From: Actinomycetota bacterium | GTDB lineage: Bacteria > Actinomycetota > Actinomycetes > Nanopelagicales > Nanopelagicaceae | DNA length: 64,000 nucleotides | Direction of reading: 5' to 3' | Assembly (NCBI GenBank): GCA_016870715.1 | Contig: VGAL01000003.1 | Location: forward strand, 1 to 64,000 | Shown: positions 35,558 through 47,326 of the stretch, piece by piece | Numbering within the stretch: position 1 is the stretch's first letter | Layout of the letters: each line of letters starts with the position of its first letter | Program-made: the position numbers and the translations under genes | Notes under the pieces: model-generated | The model's input: only the letters and a program-made list of their open reading frames with translations | The model's database searches: none | What the model was told of the DNA's origin: nothing

Positions 35558-35931
35558 TACTTGGCGCTCCCTTCTGTAAGTTCTGAAACAATGATGGTGA
35601 TGTTACTGGTGCGCTTATCGATTCGATAAGCACGGCCCTGCGCACGTGGGCGGAATCGCTTCAGAGTGACTCCATCATTTACAAATGCCTCGGAGACATA
35701 AAGTTCAGAAGCATCACGAATCGCAGGATCTTGTTGCTTTGCGTTAGCAACTGCTGATGCAAGGAGCTTATGAAAGACCTCACCAGCAGCTTGTGGAGCA
35801 AACTTCAAGATGGTTAGCGCCTCATCTGCCTTTTGACCACGGATGAGATCAATTACGCGGCGAGCCTTTTGAGGTGTGATGCGAACATCACGAAGAATGG
35901 CACGCGCAGTGATTACTTGTTGATTAGGCAT
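35557..35931 (-). CDS. rplV: 50S ribosomal protein L22
   Basis: [33 protein letters not shown]; start set to ATG 35931 (listed ORF runs into rpsS). Confidence 0.96.
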   Translation of the reverse strand: MPNQQVITARAILRDVRITPQKARRVIDLIRGQKADEALTILKFAPQAAGEVFHKLLASAVANAKQQDPAIRDASELYVSEAFVNDGVTLKRFRPRAQGRAYRIDKRTSNITIIVSELTEGSAK

Positions 35932-36205
35932 TTTTCGCCTTTCCATCGCTCTTTGCGTGGCCCTTGAAGGTACGAGTTGGCGCGAACTCCCCCAACTTGT
36001 GACCAATCATCGCCTCGGTAACGAAAACCGGGATGTGCTTACGTCCATCATGAACGGCGATTGTGTGGCCGATCATGTCGGGAGTGATCATCGAGCGACG
36101 TGACCAAGTTTTGATGACGTTCTTGGTGTTCTTCTCATTTTGAAGTTCAACCTTTTTCATCAAATGTGAATCCACAAAAGGACCCTTTTTCAGACTACGT
36201 GGCAT
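35924..36205 (-). CDS. rpsS: 30S ribosomal protein S19
   Basis: [20 protein letters not shown]... [43 protein letters not shown]. Confidence 0.98.
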   Translation of the reverse strand: MPRSLKKGPFVDSHLMKKVELQNEKNTKNVIKTWSRRSMITPDMIGHTIAVHDGRKHIPVFVTEAMIGHKLGEFAPTRTFKGHAKSDGKAKNA

Positions 36206-36214
36206 TGAGGGCTC

Positions 36215-37048
36215 CTATCGCTTCTTGTTCTTTGGACGACGGCGGACAATTTGTGCATCGCTTGCCTTCTTCTTTCGGGTGCGACCCTCTGGTTGTCCCC
36301 ACGGCGAGACTGGATGGCGGCCACCTGAGGTACGACCTTCACCACCACCATGAGGGTGATCTACTGGGTTCATAACAACACCACGAACGGTTGGGCGACG
36401 ACCCTTCCAACGCATGCGGCCGGCTTTTCCATAATTGATATTGGATTGCTCAGCATTTCCGACAGAACCGATAGTTGCGCGGCAGCGAACATCGACATTC
36501 CGGACTTCTCCAGATGGCATACGAAGTTGCGCCCAGCTTCCCTCTTTCGCGACGAGCTGAACCGCGGCTCCCGCAGAGCGTGCGATCTTTGCACCGCCAC
36601 CAGGGCGAACTTCGATTGCGTGGACAACAGTTCCCACTGGAATGTTACGTAGTGGCAAGTTGTTGCCCGGTTTGATATCTGCGCTCGGACCATTTTCAAT
36701 TGCGGCACCCTGCTCAAGATTTACCGGTGCGATGATGTAACGCTTCTCACCATCGGCATAGTGCAAGAGCGCAATTCGAGCACTGCGATTTGGGTCGTAT
36801 TCGATATGTGCGACCGTTGCTGGAACGCCATCTTTATCGTTACGAAGGAAATCGATAACGCGGTATGCACGCTTGTGTCCGCCACCTTGATGGCGAGCAG
36901 TTACGCGACCTTGGTTGTTACGTCCACCCTTGGAATTGATTGGACGAACGAGTGACTTCTCAGGCTCAGTGCGCGTGATCTCGACGAAATCCGAGACGCT
37001 TGCGCCACGACGACCTGGAGTGGTCGGCTTAAATTTACGAATACCCAT
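36215..37048 (-). CDS. rplB: 50S ribosomal protein L2
   Basis: [21 protein letters not shown]... [30 protein letters not shown]. Confidence 0.98.
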   Translation of the reverse strand: MGIRKFKPTTPGRRGASVSDFVEITRTEPEKSLVRPINSKGGRNNQGRVTARHQGGGHKRAYRVIDFLRNDKDGVPATVAHIEYDPNRSARIALLHYADGEKRYIIAPVNLEQGAAIENGPSADIKPGNNLPLRNIPVGTVVHAIEVRPGGGAKIARSAGAAVQLVAKEGSWAQLRMPSGEVRNVDVRCRATIGSVGNAEQSNINYGKAGRMRWKGRRPTVRGVVMNPVDHPHGGGEGRTSGGRHPVSPWGQPEGRTRKKKASDAQIVRRRPKNKKR

Positions 37049-37066
37049 GTTGTTTCCTCACTCGCC

Positions 37067-37363
37067 CTAGTTGACCGGTCCGCCGAAGATGTCGATGCGA
37101 TCGCCAGGTGCAACTTGAACGATTGCACGCTTGGTATCGCTTCGCTTTCCGGTGCCAAAACGATTGCGCAGACTCTTGCCAGTGCGGTTTAAGGTGTTAA
37201 CACGAAGTACGCGCACACCAAATACCCTCTCAACGGCAATCTTGATCTCAGTCTTGTTTGCATCTGGTGCAACAAGAAAGGTGTACTTGTTCTGATCGAG
37301 CAAGCTGTATGACTTCTCAGAGACAACTGGTGAGAGCAAAACTGAACGATAATCGCGGCTCAT
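37067..37363 (-). CDS. rplW: 50S ribosomal protein L23
   Basis: [44 protein letters not shown]. Confidence 0.97.
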   Translation of the reverse strand: MSRDYRSVLLSPVVSEKSYSLLDQNKYTFLVAPDANKTEIKIAVERVFGVRVLRVNTLNRTGKSLRNRFGTGKRSDTKRAIVQVAPGDRIDIFGGPVN

Positions 37364-38022
37364 GCGTTGACCTCTACTTTCGCTGCAGCATTAACAGAAC
37401 GGGCTGCGATGAAATCTTCGATAGCAGCTTTGGTGAATACAACATCATCTGCAACGACTACGTCATATGCATTGAGTTGATCCCAAACGATGAGATGAAG
37501 ATCAGTCGCATTACGAAGAGATCTCCATGAGTCCTCTTCGTGGCGAGCCACTACGACAAGTAGGCGCTTGCGATCAGAGAATTGACGGACGGCAGCAATT
37601 GCACCTTTAGTCGTTGGGCTCTCGCTCGGCAAGATCTCAGAGACGACATGGATCCGTGCATTACGTGCACGATCAGAGAGCAATCCGCGGAGCGCGGCTG
37701 CAATCATCTTCTTGGGGGTGCGCTGGTCGTAACTGCGTGGCACTGGACCGTGGGCTATACCACCATGACGTTGGTTTGGCGAACGAGTCGAACCCTGACG
37801 AGCGCGACCGGTTCCCTTCTGCTTAAACGGCTTCTTACCGCCACCACTTACCTCGCCACGATTCTTCGCCTTATGGGTTCCTTGGCGAGCTGCGGCACGT
37901 TGTGCGGTGACAACTTGGTGGATAAGCGGAACGTTTGTCTGTACATCGAAGACATCTGCAGGAAGATCAATCGATCCTGCTGCCTTACCCGATGCATCTT
38001 TAATAGAGATAGTGAGTGACAC
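37360..38022 (-). CDS. rplD: 50S ribosomal protein L4
   Basis: [48 protein letters not shown]. Confidence 0.98.
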   Translation of the reverse strand: MSLTISIKDASGKAAGSIDLPADVFDVQTNVPLIHQVVTAQRAAARQGTHKAKNRGEVSGGGKKPFKQKGTGRARQGSTRSPNQRHGGIAHGPVPRSYDQRTPKKMIAAALRGLLSDRARNARIHVVSEILPSESPTTKGAIAAVRQFSDRKRLLVVVARHEEDSWRSLRNATDLHLIVWDQLNAYDVVVADDVVFTKAAIEDFIAARSVNAAAKVEVNA

Positions 38023-38024
38023 CT

Positions 38025-38693
38025 TTATGCACCCGCCCCAAGAGCCTTGGCGCCAGAGCGAATCATGACAAGACCGCCATCGGGACCAGGGACTGAACCT
38101 TTGATCATGATGAGCCCCTTTGCCGCATCGATTCGTGCAACGGTGAGGTTCATTGTGGTGACGCGATCAAAGCCCATTCGACCTGACATGCGAAGTCCTT
38201 TGAAGACTCGACCAGGGGTTGCACATGCTCCGATGGAACCAGGCATGCGGTGTTTACGATCAACACCGTGTGATGCACCAATACCACCGAAGCCATGGCG
38301 CTTCATAACACCAGCATGGCCTTTACCGATTGATGTTCCAGTGACATCGACAATCTCACCTTCGGCAAAGACTTCGGCAGTTACCTCGTCACCAACGGTG
38401 TACTCGCTTGCCTTATCGGTACGAATCTCAGCAACATAACGTCGCGGAGTTGCACCTGCCTTAGCGAAGTGACCGGTCAATGGCTTAGAGACTTTACGAG
38501 GATCGATTGCGCCAAAGGCGAGTTGGATCGCGCTGTAGCCATCTGTCTCAAGGGTGCGGACTTGAGTGACTACGCATGGACCAGCTTGCACAACAGTGAC
38601 CGGAACAATGTGGTTATTCGCATCGAAGATTTGAGTCATTCCTAGTTTGGTGCCAAGAATGCCTTTACGAGTGGCAGTTGCTGTGTTTGTCAT
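38025..38693 (-). CDS. rplC: 50S ribosomal protein L3
   Basis: [35 protein letters not shown]... [47 protein letters not shown]. Confidence 0.98.
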   Translation of the reverse strand: MTNTATATRKGILGTKLGMTQIFDANNHIVPVTVVQAGPCVVTQVRTLETDGYSAIQLAFGAIDPRKVSKPLTGHFAKAGATPRRYVAEIRTDKASEYTVGDEVTAEVFAEGEIVDVTGTSIGKGHAGVMKRHGFGGIGASHGVDRKHRMPGSIGACATPGRVFKGLRMSGRMGFDRVTTMNLTVARIDAAKGLIMIKGSVPGPDGGLVMIRSGAKALGAGA

Positions 38694-38706
38694 CAGTGAT
38701 CAGCTC

Positions 38707-39015
38707 CTACAACTTAATCTCAATGTCGACGCCAGCGGGGAGGTCGAGGCGCATCAAGGAATCAACAGTCTTTGGCGTTGGATCGAGGATGTCGATCAAA
38801 CGCTTATGGGTGCGCATTTCAAAATGCTCACGACTGTCCTTGTACTTATGGGGCGAACGAATTACGCAGTACGTATTTCGCTCTGTGGGTAGTGGGACAG
38901 GACCTGCAACCTTTGCACCGGTACGTTCGACAGTCTCGACGATTTTCTTCGCCGAGGTATCGATTACCTCGTGGTCGTAGGCCTTGAGTCGAATTCGAAT
39001 CTTCTGACCCGCCAT
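38707..39015 (-). CDS. rpsJ: 30S ribosomal protein S10
   Basis: [73 protein letters not shown]. Confidence 0.98.
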   Translation of the reverse strand: MAGQKIRIRLKAYDHEVIDTSAKKIVETVERTGAKVAGPVPLPTERNTYCVIRSPHKYKDSREHFEMRTHKRLIDILDPTPKTVDSLMRLDLPAGVDIEIKL

Positions 39016-39060
39016 ACTCCTCGCCCTCCTTTCCGCTTCGCGTCTAGTTACTTTTTTTAA

Positions 39061-40254
39061 TTACTTCTTGATCTTGGTAACGCGACCTGCACCGACGGTG
39101 CGGCCACCTTCACGGATTGCAAAGCGCAATCCCTCTTCCATAGCGATTGGCTGGATGAGCGCTACGGCCATCTCAGTGTTATCGCCAGGCATGACCATCT
39201 CAGTTCCGCCAGGTAGCGTCACGATGCCAGTGACATCGGTAGTACGGAAGTAGAACTGTGGTCGATAGTTGTTGAAGAACGGAGTGTGACGTCCACCTTC
39301 ATCCTTGGAAAGGATGTAGACAGATGCATCGAAATCAGTGTGTGGTGTGATCGAGCCAGGCTTGCAGCAAACCTGTCCGCGCTCAACATCTTCACGCTTG
39401 GTTCCACGAAGAAGAAGACCGACGTTCTCGCCAGCGCGACCTTCGTCGAGCAACTTACGGAACATTTCGACACCAGTAACGGTGGTCTTCTGTGAATCTG
39501 GGCGGATGCCCACGATTTCGATTTCTTCGTTGACCTTGACGATTCCACGCTCAATACGGCCGGTAACAACAGTTCCGCGACCGGTGATGGTGAATACATC
39601 TTCAACTGGCATGAGGAATGGCTTATCAATCTCACGCTCAGGTGTTGGAATAAAGTCATCAACAGCGCCCATCAACTCCAAAAGCGCATCTGCCCACTTG
39701 GCATCTCCTTCGAGAGCCTTAAGTGCGGAGACGCGAACGATTGGAGTGTTGTCGCCTGGGAACTCGTAAAGTGAGAGAAGTTCGCGAACTTCCATCTCAA
39801 CGAGCTCGAGGATTTCAGCATCATCAACCATGTCGGACTTATTGAGTGCGACAACGATTGCAGGAACGCCTACCTGGCGAGCAAGGAGGACGTGCTCCTT
39901 GGTCTGAGGCATTGGACCATCAGTTGCAGCGACCACGAGGATTGCTCCATCCATCTGTGCAGCACCTGTGATCATGTTCTTGATGTAGTCGGCGTGACCT
40001 GGGCAGTCAACGTGCGCATAGTGACGCTTCTCGGTCTGGTACTCGATGTGTGCAATCGAGATGGTGATACCGCGTTGACGCTCTTCTGGAGCCTTATCGA
40101 TCTGATCGAAAGGCGTAAATGGGTTTACATCTGGATACTTGTCGTGAAGCACCTTGGAAATTGCCGCAGTAAGAGTGGTCTTACCGTGGTCAATGTGACC
40201 GATGGTGCCGATATTGACGTGCGGTTTCGTACGTTCGAACTTCGCCTTCGCCAC
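39061..40254 (-). CDS. tuf: Elongation factor Tu
   Basis: [49 protein letters not shown]. Confidence 0.99.
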   Translation of the reverse strand: MAKAKFERTKPHVNIGTIGHIDHGKTTLTAAISKVLHDKYPDVNPFTPFDQIDKAPEERQRGITISIAHIEYQTEKRHYAHVDCPGHADYIKNMITGAAQMDGAILVVAATDGPMPQTKEHVLLARQVGVPAIVVALNKSDMVDDAEILELVEMEVRELLSLYEFPGDNTPIVRVSALKALEGDAKWADALLELMGAVDDFIPTPEREIDKPFLMPVEDVFTITGRGTVVTGRIERGIVKVNEEIEIVGIRPDSQKTTVTGVEMFRKLLDEGRAGENVGLLLRGTKREDVERGQVCCKPGSITPHTDFDASVYILSKDEGGRHTPFFNNYRPQFYFRTTDVTGIVTLPGGTEMVMPGDNTEMAVALIQPIAMEEGLRFAIREGGRTVGAGRVTKIKK

Positions 40255-40297
40255 TGTGACCTCCTATTGAATCGGTGTAGTTGAACTATTGGTAGGA

Positions 40298-42400
40298 CTA
40301 CTCGCCCCGGACCTTTGCAATGATCTCCTTCGACACAGCTGCAGGAACTTCTGCATATGAGTCAAATTGCATGCTGTAGCTGGCGCGACCTTGTGTCTTG
40401 CTTCGTAGATCTCCGACGTAGCCGAACATCTCCGAGAGTGGAACAAGAGCGCGAACAACGCGAGCACCTGATCGCTCATCCATAGCCTGAATCTGGCCAC
40501 GGCGTGAGTTGAGGTCGCCGATGACATCACCCATGAAATCTTCAGGGGTAATGACTTCGACAGACATCACTGGTTCGAGCAAGGCAGGGTTAGCGAGCTT
40601 CGCTGCTTCCTTAAATGCTGCGATTCCAGCAATCTTGAAGGCCAACTCCGATGAGTCAACATCGTGGTATGCGCCATCAAGAAGAGTGACTTGTACATCT
40701 GTCAATGGATAGCCGGCGAGCGGACCAGATTGCATCGCCTCTTGGCATCCAGCGTCAACCGAAGGGATGTACTCCTTAGGAACGCGTCCACCTGTAACTT
40801 TATTTACGAACTCGTATCCGCCTTCTGTACCAGGCTCAAGCGGACGAACGGCAATTTGAATCTTCGCGAATTGACCAGAACCACCCGTTTGCTTCTTGTG
40901 GGTGTAGTCGTGGCGCTCAACCGCCTTACGAAGAGTCTCGCGATAGGCAACCTGTGGCTTACCAACATTTGCTTCGACCTTGAATTCGCGACGCATACGA
41001 TCAACAAGAATTTCTAGGTGCAACTCACCCATGCCAGCGATGATTGTTTGACCAGTCTCTTCATCGGTACGAACATGGAATGTTGGATCTTCTTCGGCAA
41101 GACGTTGGATTGCAGTTCCGAGCTTCTCTTGATCGCCTTTTGTCTTAGGCTCAATAGCGATATGTAGAACTGGATCTGGGAACTCCATCGACTCGAGAAT
41201 TACTGGGTTTGATGGATCACAGAGCGTCTCACCTGTGGTGGTGTCCTTAAGACCCATCACAGCGATGATCATTCCGGCAGTTGCAGTCTCACGCTCTTCA
41301 CGCTTATTTGCGTGCATCTGATAGATCTTGCCAATGCGCTCTTTACGATCTTTGGTGGAGTTAAGAACCTGATCGCCAGCAGTAAGCGTTCCGGAATAGA
41401 CGCGAACGAAGGTGAGTTTTCCAAGGTGTGGATCGCTCATAATCTTAAATGCAAGTGCGGAGAACGGCTCTTTTGGATCAGGTTTGCGAGAGATCTCGAC
41501 TGAAGAATCTCCTTGCTTATGTCCAAGGATTGCTGCGACATCTAGCGGGCTCGGTAGATAACGAGTCACGGCATCGAGCATTGGTTGTACGCCCTTGTTC
41601 TTAAATGCAGAACCAGTAAGAACTGGGGTCAACTTGTCGGCAAGGGTTGCGCGGCGGATGCCGGCGATGATTTCAGCCTCTGAGAGATCTTGTCCTTCAA
41701 GGTACTTCTCCATCACTGCATCATCTGCTTCAGCGAGAGTCTCGATTAAAAGATGGCGAGCTTCGTCAGCCTTTGCCTTGAGGTTTGCTGGAATCTCTTC
41801 GACGATGTAATCCTCACCCTTTTTAGTTTCACCAGGCCATACAAGAGCCTTCATCGCGATCAAATCCACTACGCCTTGGAATTCAGCTTCGGCGCCAATA
41901 GGAAATTGGAGAACAAGTGGTGTTGCGTTAAGGCGTGACTTGATCATGCCAACGCACATATCGAAGTTTGCGCCAGTGCGATCGAGTTTATTTACAAAAC
42001 AGATGCGAGGAACTTTGTACTTATCTGCTTGACGCCAAACAGTCTCAGATTGTGGCTCAACGCCAGCAACGCCATCAAATACTGCAACCGCGCCATCGAG
42101 TACGCGAAGTGAGCGCTCAACCTCGACGGTGAAATCTACGTGGCCAGGGGTATCGATGATGTTAATAAGGTGGTCGTTCCAGAAACAGGTGGTGGCAGCA
42201 GAGGTGATGGTGATACCGCGCTCTTGCTCTTGCTCCATCCAGTCCATGGTGGCAGCGCCTTCATGAACCTCACCAATCTTGTAGTTGACGCCGGTATAGA
42301 AAAGGATTCGCTCAGTTGTCGTGGTTTTACCCGCGTCGATATGAGCCATGATCCCGATATTCCGGACCTTGGCGAGGTCAATTACTGAATCAACAGCCAC
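40298..42400 (-). CDS. fusA: Elongation factor G
   Basis: [49 protein letters not shown]. Confidence 0.99.
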   Translation of the reverse strand: MAVDSVIDLAKVRNIGIMAHIDAGKTTTTERILFYTGVNYKIGEVHEGAATMDWMEQEQERGITITSAATTCFWNDHLINIIDTPGHVDFTVEVERSLRVLDGAVAVFDGVAGVEPQSETVWRQADKYKVPRICFVNKLDRTGANFDMCVGMIKSRLNATPLVLQFPIGAEAEFQGVVDLIAMKALVWPGETKKGEDYIVEEIPANLKAKADEARHLLIETLAEADDAVMEKYLEGQDLSEAEIIAGIRRATLADKLTPVLTGSAFKNKGVQPMLDAVTRYLPSPLDVAAILGHKQGDSSVEISRKPDPKEPFSALAFKIMSDPHLGKLTFVRVYSGTLTAGDQVLNSTKDRKERIGKIYQMHANKREERETATAGMIIAVMGLKDTTTGETLCDPSNPVILESMEFPDPVLHIAIEPKTKGDQEKLGTAIQRLAEEDPTFHVRTDEETGQTIIAGMGELHLEILVDRMRREFKVEANVGKPQVAYRETLRKAVERHDYTHKKQTGGSGQFAKIQIAVRPLEPGTEGGYEFVNKVTGGRVPKEYIPSVDAGCQEAMQSGPLAGYPLTDVQVTLLDGAYHDVDSSELAFKIAGIAAFKEAAKLANPALLEPVMSVEVITPEDFMGDVIGDLNSRRGQIQAMDERSGARVVRALVPLSEMFGYVGDLRSKTQGRASYSMQFDSYAEVPAAVSKEIIAKVRGE

Positions 42401-42416
42401 TTTTTATATCTCCCTA

Positions 42417-42887
42417 TTACCAGCGGTAGTGAGCAAACGCCTTGTTTGCCTCTGCCATCTTGTGCGTGTCTTCGCGCTTCTTTACAGCTGCGCCAAGACC
42501 ATTGCTTGCATCGATTAATTCGTTCGTTAAGCGCTCTGCCATTGACTTCTCGCGGCGTAGACGGGAGTAACCGACTAGCCAACGAAGTGCAAGCGCGGTA
42601 GCACGTGCTGCCTTTACTTCAACAGGAATTTGATAGGTAGCGCCACCAACGCGACGGCTACGAACTTCAAGAGTTGGTTTAACGTTATCGAGCGCTCGCT
42701 TCAATGTGATGAGTGGATCGCCTTGAGTTTTCTCGCGACATCCTTCAAGGGCTGAGTACACGATTTGCTCTGCAGTTGAACGCTTGCCATGAAGAAGCAC
42801 CTTGTTAATCAATGCAGTAACAACAGGAGAGTTATAGACCGGGTCGGCGATAACTGGACTTTTGGCGGCAGGACCTTTACGTGGCAT
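42417..42887 (-). CDS. rpsG: 30S ribosomal protein S7
   Basis: [48 protein letters not shown]. Confidence 0.98.
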   Translation of the reverse strand: MPRKGPAAKSPVIADPVYNSPVVTALINKVLLHGKRSTAEQIVYSALEGCREKTQGDPLITLKRALDNVKPTLEVRSRRVGGATYQIPVEVKAARATALALRWLVGYSRLRREKSMAERLTNELIDASNGLGAAVKKREDTHKMAEANKAFAHYRW

Positions 42888-43261
42888 TACTTCTTCTCCC
42901 TCTTTGCACCGTAACGGCTACGAGCTTGCTTTCGATTCTTTACTCCTTGGGTATCAAGTGATCCGCGGATGATCTTGTAGCGAACACCGGGCAGATCCTT
43001 TACACGTCCACCACGAACGAGAACGATTGAGTGCTCTTGGAGGTTGTGGCCTTCACCTGGAATGTATGCAGTAACTTCCATGCCACTGGTCAGACGAACA
43101 CGAGCAACCTTGCGAAGCGCAGAGTTTGGCTTCTTCGGAGTTGTTGTGTAGACGCGAGTACAGACACCGCGACGTTGAGGTGAACCCTTCAACGCAGGCG
43201 TGCTCGTCTTCGCGCTCTTATCTGAGCGACCTTTGCGAACCAACTGTTCAATCGTTGGCAT
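42887..43261 (-). CDS. rpsL: 30S ribosomal protein S12
   Basis: [15 protein letters not shown]... [19 protein letters not shown]; start at ATG 43261 preceded by AGAAGGAG. Confidence 0.98.
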   Translation of the reverse strand: MPTIEQLVRKGRSDKSAKTSTPALKGSPQRRGVCTRVYTTTPKKPNSALRKVARVRLTSGMEVTAYIPGEGHNLQEHSIVLVRGGRVKDLPGVRYKIIRGSLDTQGVKNRKQARSRYGAKREKK

Positions 43262-43415
43262 ACCTGTGACTCCTTCTATATATATGTAGTGCTCTCTAGT
43301 TACCGCAGCGCACTCATTCTTCCGACCCACGAGGTCGGGCGTGTCGAACGAGCTTTCAGAACCCTGCACACGAGCTTTTCGCGTGAGTTTTCGGCGCCTG
43401 GCTTACAAAAGGCAG

Positions 43416-43444
43416 AGGGCGAGAGTAACGGAATCACTCTCGCC
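43416..43444. terminator. Hairpin between rpoC and rpsL (likely terminator)
   Basis: GGGCGAGAGTaacggaatcACTCTCGCCC, 10-bp perfect stem, followed on the minus strand by TCTGCCTTTTG. Confidence 0.8.
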
Positions 43445-43487
43445 CGGTCAAAGCGGCTTAATCTGCCAGATCTGGTACTACCGATAA

Positions 43488-46400
43488 CTAGTAGCGGGGT
43501 ACCTCGAAATCATCGAGGCGAACAGCCTCACCCGAGCCTTGGCTCTCAAATGGGGTGAAGTCGTACTCCTCATAATTGGCGTAAACAGCGGCTTTTGCCT
43601 CTTCAGTAGCCTCGACTCGAACATTTCGGTAGCGAGAGAGGCCAGTGCCGGCGGGGATCAACTTACCGATGATGACGTTCTCCTTGAGGCCAACGAGATT
43701 GTCGCGGCGCTCGCCGAGGGCGGCATCGGTGAGAACTCGAGTCGTCTCCTGGAAGGAGGCGGCCGAGAGCCAGGATTCAGTGGCAAGAGATGCCTTGGTG
43801 ATACCCATCAACTCAGCACGACCGCTGGCAGGTGTTCCACCATTGGCAACGACGCGACGATTCTCGCCTTCAAAGCGAACGCGCTCCACCAATTCACCTG
43901 GAAGGAAGAGGGTATCCCCTGCCTCCAAGATTGTGATGCGCTTGAGCATCTGACGAACGATGACCTCAATGTGCTTATCGTGAATCGCTACACCTTGGGT
44001 GTCATACACCTTTTGAATCTCTTCGACCAAGTGCACCTGAGTAGCGCGAGGTCCGAGAATTCGAAGCACATCTTTTGGATCAATCGTTCCTGGGATGAGT
44101 TTCTGTCCAACATCGACGCGATCGCCATCACTCACTAATGGCTTACGGTTACGTGGGATTGGATAGGCAATCTCTTCATTTCCATTATCTGGAGTGATGA
44201 CGATTCGCTTTCCTCCTGAATTCTTCGGATCATCTTCAAAACGAATTCGACCAGCGTGTTCAGCAATCGGTGCTTTTGCCTTTGGCTCACGCGCTTCGAA
44301 GAGTTCGACGACGCGAGGTAGACCATGGGTGATATCACCTTGAGTCTGCGCAGCACCACCGGTGTGGAAGGTACGCATCGTCAACTGCGTTCCTGGTTCA
44401 CCAATCGATTGCGCGGCGATGATTCCGACTGCTTCGCCAACATCAACGAGATGGCCGGCAGCAAGTGATCGTCCATAACAGGCAGCGCATTGTCCAACCT
44501 TGCTCTCACAGGTAAGGACGGAACGAACCTTGACGGTTTCGATTCCTGCACCAAGTAAGCGCTCGATTGCCTCATCGCCAAGATCGGTATTTGCCTGCGC
44601 AATTACCTCTCCATTGACCACTACATCCTCTGCGAGATTACGTGAATAGACCGAGTATTCGACATTCTTTAATCGAATAAGTTCGCCAGCCTCATTTTTT
44701 CGAGCAATCTCGAGATTAAGACCACGATCAGTTCCACAATCTTCTTCACGAATGATGACATCTTGTGCAACATCGCAGAGACGACGAGTGAGATAACCTG
44801 AGTCGGCGGTACGTAGCGCAGTATCGGCAAGACCTTTTCGAGCACCGTGTGTGGAAATGAAGTACTCAAGTACCGATAGTCCCTCACGGAAGTTCGATTT
44901 GATCGGACGCGGAATGATTTCACCCTTTGGATTAGCTACAAGTCCTCGCATACCTGCGATCTGACGGACCTGCATCATGTTTCCGCGGGCGCCCGAGAAG
45001 ACCATCATCCAGACCGGATTGCGGCGCGGGAAGTTCTTCTCCATTTCAGCCGCAACCTCATTAGTTGCCTTGGTCCAGATCTCAATGAGCTCCTGGCGGC
45101 GCTCATCATCAGTGATCAAACCTTGCTCATACTGCTTTTGTACTCGCTCAGCATCAGACTCATAACCATCGAGAATCTTCTGCTTATTAGGCGGAGTCAC
45201 GACATCCTCAATGCCGATTGTTACGCCCGCGCGGGTTGCCCAGTGGAAGCCAAGAGCTTTGAGGCCATCGAGAGTCGTTGCCACATCAACTTTTGGATAA
45301 CGCTCAGCAAGCGTATTAACGATTGCTCCCAACTGCTTCTTGGTGACATCTTGCTCTTCGTAAGGGAAATCAGCAGGAAGGGCTTCGTTAAAGAGCGCTC
45401 GACCTAGAGTGGTCTCCCGAATCTCTCCTTCGATGCGAATCTTGATCTTCGACTGAAGTGAGAGTGATCCTTGATCAAAGGCCATGATCGCCTCAGCGGT
45501 CGATGAGAATGCACGACCCTCACCCTTCTCGCCCTCGCGGAGTTGAGTAAGGAAGTAAAGACCCAAAACCATGTCCTGTGTCGGTGAGGTGATTGGTCGA
45601 CCATTGGCCGGAGAGAGAATGTTGTTGCTGGAAAGCATCAAGATTCGCGCTTCAGCCTGAGCCTCGGCTGATAGTGGCAGGTGAACAGCCATCTGATCAC
45701 CGTCGAAGTCTGCGTTAAATGCAGTACATACGAGTGGGTGAATCTGGATTGCCTTACCTTCGATTAGTTGTGGTTCGAATGCTTGGATACCAAGTCGGTG
45801 GAGCGTTGGTGCACGGTTGAGTAGAACAGGATGCTCAGCAATAACTTCTTCAAGAACATCCCAAACCACTGAACGAGCACGCTCAACCATACGCTTTGCA
45901 GATTTGATGTTCTGTGCGTGGTTGAGATCAACAAGGCGCTTCATCACAAATGGCTTGAAGAGCTCCAAGGCCATCTGTTTTGGTAGACCACACTGATGGA
46001 GCTTGAGTTGGGGACCGACGACGATTACCGAACGACCCGAATAATCAACGCGCTTACCGAGAAGGTTCTGACGGAAGCGACCCTGCTTGCCCTTGAGCAT
46101 GTCAGAGAGTGACTTGAGCGCACGATTTCCTGGACCTGTAACAGGACGTCCACGGCGACCATTATCAAATAGCGCATCGACCGCCTCTTGCAACATACGC
46201 TTTTCGTTGTTCACAATGATCTCAGGAGCGCCAAGATCAGCAAGACGCTTCAAGCGATTATTTCGATTAATGACGCGGCGATAGAGATCGTTGAGATCTG
46301 AGGTAGCAAAGCGACCGCCATCGAGTTGGACCATCGGACGGAGGTCTGGTGGGATAACCGGAACCGCATCTAGGACCATCGATGATGGGGAATTTGAGGT

Positions 46401-47312
46401 ATTGAGGAATGAAGAGACCACCCGTAGTCGCTTGAGCGCACGAGTCTTCTTCTGTCCCTTACCGGTCGCGATGATTTGGCGGAGGTTTGCTGCCTCTTCT
46501 TTGAGATCAAATGTCTCGAGGCGACGCTTAATAGCTGCTGCGCCCATCGAGCCCTTGAAGTACATACCGAAGCGATCGCGCATCTCACGATAGAGCTGCT
46601 CATCACCTTCGAGATCTTGAACTTTGAGGTTCTTGAAACGCTCCCAGACCTCTTCTAGACGATCGAGCTCACGTTGTGAACGATCGCGGAGCTGCTTGAT
46701 TTCACGCTCAGCTTGCTCGCGCACCTTACGACGAATATCAGACTTTGCACCTTCATCTTCTAGAGAGGCAAGATCTGCTTCGAGTTTCTTTTGGCGAGCA
46801 TCGATATCAAGATCGCGCTTGGTTTCGATTTTCTTCTTGTCAGATGCGATCTTCTTCTGATTTTGCTCGAAATCCTCATGACGAGCCTCGCCATCAACTT
46901 CGGTAATCATGTAAGCAGCAAAGTAGATGACCTTCTCGAGATCCTTTGGCGCAAGATCAAGAAGATAACCAAGGCGACTTGGCACTCCCTTGAAGTACCA
47001 GATGTGGGTTACTGGAGCAGCAAGCTCGATATGGCCCATACGTTCACGTCGAACTTTGGCTCGAGTAACTTCAACACCGCAACGTTCGCAGACGATGCCT
47101 TTAAAGCGAACACGCTTGTACTTGCCGCAATAGCACTCCCAATCACGAGTTGGACCGAAGATCTTTTCATCGAAAAGACCATCCTTCTCGGGCTTGAGCG
47201 TCCGGTAATTAATTGTTTCGGGCTTCTTTACTTCGCCATGTGACCAGGTACGAATGTCATCGGCAGAAGCAAGACCAATCTTCAACTCATCAAAAAAGTT
47301 GACATCTAACAT
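43488..47312 (-). CDS. rpoC: DNA-directed RNA polymerase beta' subunit
   Basis: [54 protein letters not shown]. Confidence 0.99.
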   Translation of the reverse strand: MLDVNFFDELKIGLASADDIRTWSHGEVKKPETINYRTLKPEKDGLFDEKIFGPTRDWECYCGKYKRVRFKGIVCERCGVEVTRAKVRRERMGHIELAAPVTHIWYFKGVPSRLGYLLDLAPKDLEKVIYFAAYMITEVDGEARHEDFEQNQKKIASDKKKIETKRDLDIDARQKKLEADLASLEDEGAKSDIRRKVREQAEREIKQLRDRSQRELDRLEEVWERFKNLKVQDLEGDEQLYREMRDRFGMYFKGSMGAAAIKRRLETFDLKEEAANLRQIIATGKGQKKTRALKRLRVVSSFLNTSNSPSSMVLDAVPVIPPDLRPMVQLDGGRFATSDLNDLYRRVINRNNRLKRLADLGAPEIIVNNEKRMLQEAVDALFDNGRRGRPVTGPGNRALKSLSDMLKGKQGRFRQNLLGKRVDYSGRSVIVVGPQLKLHQCGLPKQMALELFKPFVMKRLVDLNHAQNIKSAKRMVERARSVVWDVLEEVIAEHPVLLNRAPTLHRLGIQAFEPQLIEGKAIQIHPLVCTAFNADFDGDQMAVHLPLSAEAQAEARILMLSSNNILSPANGRPITSPTQDMVLGLYFLTQLREGEKGEGRAFSSTAEAIMAFDQGSLSLQSKIKIRIEGEIRETTLGRALFNEALPADFPYEEQDVTKKQLGAIVNTLAERYPKVDVATTLDGLKALGFHWATRAGVTIGIEDVVTPPNKQKILDGYESDAERVQKQYEQGLITDDERRQELIEIWTKATNEVAAEMEKNFPRRNPVWMMVFSGARGNMMQVRQIAGMRGLVANPKGEIIPRPIKSNFREGLSVLEYFISTHGARKGLADTALRTADSGYLTRRLCDVAQDVIIREEDCGTDRGLNLEIARKNEAGELIRLKNVEYSVYSRNLAEDVVVNGEVIAQANTDLGDEAIERLLGAGIETVKVRSVLTCESKVGQCAACYGRSLAAGHLVDVGEAVGIIAAQSIGEPGTQLTMRTFHTGGAAQTQGDITHGLPRVVELFEAREPKAKAPIAEHAGRIRFEDDPKNSGGKRIVITPDNGNEEIAYPIPRNRKPLVSDGDRVDVGQKLIPGTIDPKDVLRILGPRATQVHLVEEIQKVYDTQGVAIHDKHIEVIVRQMLKRITILEAGDTLFLPGELVERVRFEGENRRVVANGGTPASGRAELMGITKASLATESWLSAASFQETTRVLTDAALGERRDNLVGLKENVIIGKLIPAGTGLSRYRNVRVEATEEAKAAVYANYEEYDFTPFESQGSGEAVRLDDFEVPRY

Positions 47313-47326
47313 AGGTATCGCCTCTC

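Noticed and set aside
42887-43261. Possible streptomycin-resistance changes in S12
   Set aside because: [10 protein letters not shown] and [10 protein letters not shown] retain the wild-type Lys residues.
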